Source of the DNA: an uncultured Clostridium sp.
Lineage (GTDB): Bacteria > Bacillota_A > Clostridia > TANB77 > CAG-508
Reading direction: 5' to 3'
Assembly (NCBI GenBank): GCA_947244675.1
Contig: CAMXLV010000074.1
Coordinates: 1-8,706, forward strand
DNA: 8,706 bases
The translations under genes were made by a program, and so were the position numbers. Under the pieces are notes generated by a model, which worked only from the letters and a program-made list of their open reading frames with translations, was not told the DNA's origin and ran no database searches. Of this stretch, positions 7,289 through 8,706 are shown piece by piece. The number at the start of each line of letters is the position of its first letter. Within the stretch, counting starts at the first letter, position 1.

Positions 7289-7506
7289 ATAGTGTTTCAT
7301 GTTATGTCATTCAATGTCCTTCTACTTCATTTACTCCTCCTTGGTTTCTTTCTACCTAAATTAGTATAACAATAATTTAGATAGAATGTCTTAATACCCG
7401 ACACTTCTAATTTTGTATATGCAATAAAATATATACCAAAGATTTATTACTCCACTTAACGCTTGTCACTTTGGAAAGAAATTGAATTACAAAAAGCACC
7501 TTTAAC
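7289..7506 (-). other. Intergenic stretch with possible small RNA or leader
   Basis: No credible protein gene is seen here on either strand. On the minus strand a possible promoter, AAGACA (7392-7387) and TATACT (7368-7363) 18 nt apart, is followed by a strong AAGGAGGAG (7342-7334) and ATG AAG TAG (7330-7322), that is, a two-codon open frame. The terminator at 7288-7252 follows. The whole could be an RNA of about 110 nt. The part between 7393 and 7506 shows only weak AT-rich inverted repeats. Confidence 0.3.
7363..7392 (-). promoter_or_regulatory. Possible promoter for a short RNA
   Basis: AAGACA (7392-7387, four of six consensus bases) and TATACT (7368-7363, five of six) are separated by 18 nt on the minus strand. 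AT-rich intergenic DNA gives such matches by chance, so this is weak alone. The terminator about 75 nt downstream of it makes a short transcript plausible. Confidence 0.35.
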
Positions 7507-7749
7507 CTATTCTATACTATTTATAACAACTTCTCCACTTGTATTTATTTCTCCTTGAATTGCTATTCTATCACTTTTTATTAAATTTTGATAACACCAA
7601 TCTGCTGTTTCGTTATAAGCTTTTATTATTATCATACAATTTTCATCTACTTCTAATGTAAATCTTGCTATTGAAATGTTTTTGCTATTTAATACAAAGT
7701 TAAATTCTATATCACTTATTATTTTTCCCATTAAAAAACATAAATTCAT
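7507..7749 (-). CDS. Minimal SSB-like OB-fold protein
   Basis: This 80-residue protein resembles a shortened single-stranded DNA-binding protein. The pattern runs parallel to bacterial SSB: LMGKIISDIEFNF at the start (like the GRL...E block), ISIARFTLEV at about 26-35 (like AVARFTLAV), IIIKAYNETADWCYQNLIKSDRIAIQGEIN at about 40-69 (like the V.GKQAE...KGD.V.VEGRL block). It lacks the acidic C-terminal tail that recruits partners in true SSB, and it is about half the usual length. It may be an orphan OB-fold family of Clostridia. Its role and its ligand are not known from sequence. AGGTGG about 10 nt upstream of the ATG supports the start. A terminator separates it from the gene upstream, and no obvious own promoter is seen. 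Confidence 0.7.
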   Translation of the reverse strand: MNLCFLMGKIISDIEFNFVLNSKNISIARFTLEVDENCMIIIKAYNETADWCYQNLIKSDRIAIQGEINTSGEVVINSIE

Positions 7750-7780
7750 TTTTAATCACCACCTAATTTTATTTTTGCAC

Positions 7781-7812
7781 CGTTTTTTGTACCTTAAAAA
7801 GCACAAAAAACG
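7781..7812. repeat. 10-bp inverted repeat next to the terminator
   Basis: CGTTTTTTGT at 7781-7790 is matched by its reverse complement at 7803-7812, 12 nt apart. The right arm shares its CG and T run with the terminator hairpin at 7811-7826, so the two structures exclude each other in an RNA made from the minus strand. It could also be chance in AT-rich DNA. Confidence 0.4.
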
Positions 7813-7826
7813 CCACATCAGTGGCG
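7803..7826 (-). terminator. Rho-independent terminator downstream of the lectin-fold gene
   Basis: On the minus strand CGCCAC (7826-7821) and GTGGCG (7816-7811) form a 6-bp GC-rich stem with a TGAT loop, followed by TTTTTTGTGC and a second T run. It lies about 145 bp after the stop of the lectin-fold gene and about 55 bp before the SSB-like gene, so it should separate their transcripts. Confidence 0.75.
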
Positions 7827-7834
7827 CCCCGTCA

Positions 7835-7899
7835 GGAAAATTTTTCTTTCCTTCTCAAAATGTATTTTATACATTTTGTAAGGAATTTAAAAATTTTCC
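7835..7899. repeat. 65-bp imperfect palindrome
   Basis: The arms 7835-7864 and 7870-7899 are in one register around a centre at 7867. The outer 11 bp (GGAAAATTTTT with AAAAATTTTCC) and the inner 9 bp (CAAAATGTA with TACATTTTG) are perfect, and the 10 bp between them are mostly unpaired. It lies between the lectin-fold gene and its terminator. It could fold in RNA or extrude in DNA. No function is evident. Confidence 0.55.
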
Positions 7900-7940
7900 A
7901 TTTAATGTATTTCATTCGTTAAATTTTTTATGCTCAAATT

Positions 7941-7969
7941 ACGTGCTTATAAAATCACTTTTAGCACAT
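7941..7969 (-). repeat. Hairpin directly after the stop codon of the lectin-fold gene
   Basis: On the minus strand ATGTGCT (7969-7963) can pair with AGCACGT (7947-7941), seven pairs including one G-U in RNA, around a 15-nt loop. It starts one base after the TAA. DGR variable regions of some phages have a hairpin just downstream that helps target recognition, but this loop is much larger than in those cases. Confidence 0.4.
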
Positions 7970-7970
7970 A

Positions 7971-8706
7971 TTATAGTTCTGGTCCTCGCAGTACCCAGAC
8001 CGACCGATAGAGTGCAATCCTAAAAGAATAGAAGGTGACGCTTTTCGTCGGGTTATCGTTGTAGCGAGAGCTCGGGTAGAAATTTTTGCTGACGCTATAG
8101 CCCCCTCTATTAGCGGAAGAATTGAAGTCAACGGTAGCGGTTTCTGTTGTCCACTCAAGGTCATTACTTGCCATATCCCAAATATTCAATTGTTTATCTT
8201 GTTTCGTTGTATCAGTTAAATTATTGGTTCCTTGTGTTGCTAAACTTGTATTTAAACTTTTTTGCCTTGAATAATTAGCTTGACCAAAGTTTTGTATAAA
8301 TACAATTGCTGTATCCCATGCATAACTATTCATTAAATCACTCGTAAAATTACTATCTTGATACATATTTTGACTTAATCTTGATGCCCCTGGCTGTGTT
8401 ACATAATTATAAATATAGTCATTTGGCTTTACCGTTAATTGTTCCAATGCTTGACTTGCTGATGTTCTCTGTGTTTCACTTCTTGCCTCATATCTTCCAA
8501 TGTAATATCCATGATTAGTAGTTGCACTTGTTTTAAAGTCTTCAATATCTTTTGCCGTCGTATTCCCATAACGAGAACTTGCTAATTCCTGATAATCAGT
8601 CCCTATTGTATTTTCTCCTTGTTTCGTTGGTGTTCCATCGGTCGCAAAGGAATATCGACTTAGTTCTATTATTTTGGTTTCATTTGCTGTTTTTACTTCT
8701 CCTACT
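7971..8706 (-). CDS. FGE-sulfatase/C-type lectin-fold protein, N-terminus outside window; candidate DGR target
   Basis: The frame is open from the right window edge to TAA at 7971, giving 244 visible residues. A TTG at 8447 can be read as a start, but the frame and the domain continue upstream of it, so it is internal. Landmarks of the formylglycine-generating-enzyme (SUMF1/PvdO) fold are HGYYIGRYEAR, YAWDTAIVFIQ, LNIWDMASNDLEWTTE, RGGYS, SSRYNDNPT and YSFRIALY, in the right order. There is no Cys in the visible part, so the copper-binding cysteines of true FGE are missing and enzyme activity is unlikely. A binding role is more probable. The last part has codon use unlike the rest and an extra tail RSVWVLRGPEL after the usual FRxALY end. 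Many Clostridia proteins of this class are secreted or pilin-like, but the N terminus is not visible. The family call is firm, the binding role is inferred. Confidence 0.85.
   Translation of the reverse strand, partial: VGEVKTANETKIIELSRYSFATDGTPTKQGENTIGTDYQELASSRYGNTTAKDIEDFKTSATTNHGYYIGRYEARSETQRTSASQALEQLTVKPNDYIYNYVTQPGASRLSQNMYQDSNFTSDLMNSYAWDTAIVFIQNFGQANYSRQKSLNTSLATQGTNNLTDTTKQDKQLNIWDMASNDLEWTTETATVDFNSSANRGGYSVSKNFYPSSRYNDNPTKSVTFYSFRIALYRSVWVLRGPEL
7974..8150 (-). other. Candidate DGR variable region at the 3' end of the lectin-fold gene
   Basis: This part codes for the C-type lectin ligand-face segment from about TTETATVD to the end. Its base composition is near half GC, in contrast to the roughly 30 percent around it. 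Codons such as AGC, GTC, TTC, TAC, CGC, AAC and ACC crowd together, as expected when AAC codons of a template are changed at the adenines, whereas the upstream part of the same gene uses T- and A-ending codons. It ends in a GC-rich block (7977-8005) like an initiation-of-mutagenic-homing site. No template repeat or reverse transcriptase is in the window, so the call rests on composition, fold and position only. Confidence 0.5.

Noticed and set aside
7227..7300. 24-codon frame on the minus strand starting MKHYNCV
   Set aside because: It has no Shine-Dalgarno sequence and reads straight through the strong terminator hairpin and its T run.
7436..7474. Inverted repeat CCAAAG...CTTTGG
   Set aside because: The arms are only 6 bp with a 27-nt loop, which is expected by chance.
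7676..8023. Open frame of 115 codons on the + strand across the intergenic region
   Set aside because: It runs antisense to the SSB-like gene start, the terminator and the end of the lectin-fold gene, has low-complexity content and no ribosome site.
7961..8164. 67-codon frame on the minus strand inside the variable region
   Set aside because: It is a frame-shifted shadow of the lectin-fold gene in its GC-rich end, with no own ribosome site.
1..8706. DGR template repeat, reverse transcriptase or Avd gene within the window
   Set aside because: By eye no second GC-rich stretch similar to 7974-8150 exists, and no frame with RT motifs is present. All other large frames are accounted for.

Overview
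The window looks like chromosomal DNA from a low-GC, endospore-forming member of the Bacillota, most likely an anaerobic or gut Clostridia. Three things point there: a GerA-type spore germinant receptor operon, strongly T/A-ending codons with AGGAGG-type ribosome binding sites, and the secG-rnr gene order common in Firmicutes. No taxon can be named from this sequence alone.

Left part (1-3122, + strand): the end of a germinant receptor operon. It holds the C-terminal part of the A subunit, a complete B subunit (membrane permease-like), a complete C subunit without the usual lipobox cysteine, and a small two-helix membrane protein that resembles the 'D' subunits of some Bacillus receptors. The operon closes with a strong hairpin-T terminator. 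It is convergent with the housekeeping genes that follow.

Middle part (3121-7215, - strand): housekeeping RNA and secretion genes. Read in transcription order they are a consensus TTGACA-17-TATAAT promoter, an RlmI/RlmK-like class I methyltransferase, an RluA-family pseudouridine synthase 16 bp further on, a promoter and secG, a hairpin, then rnr (RNase R). The methyltransferase mRNA is unusual because a 6-bp hairpin lies between its Shine-Dalgarno sequence and its ATG.

Right part (7216-8706, - strand): an accessory-looking region. In transcription order it has a 5'-truncated gene for a secreted or surface-type protein with a formylglycine-generating-enzyme (C-type lectin) fold, a set of hairpins and a terminator, a minimal SSB-like OB-fold gene, and about 220 bp with a possible small RNA that ends in a strong terminator. 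The last roughly 170 bp of the lectin-fold gene are clearly GC-richer than the surroundings, are full of NNC codons, end in a GC-rich block just before the stop, and are followed at once by a hairpin. This is how the variable region of a diversity-generating retroelement (DGR) target looks. No reverse transcriptase, Avd or template repeat is visible here, so it would be a remote or edge-cut DGR target. That reading is the main inference of this report and is unproven.
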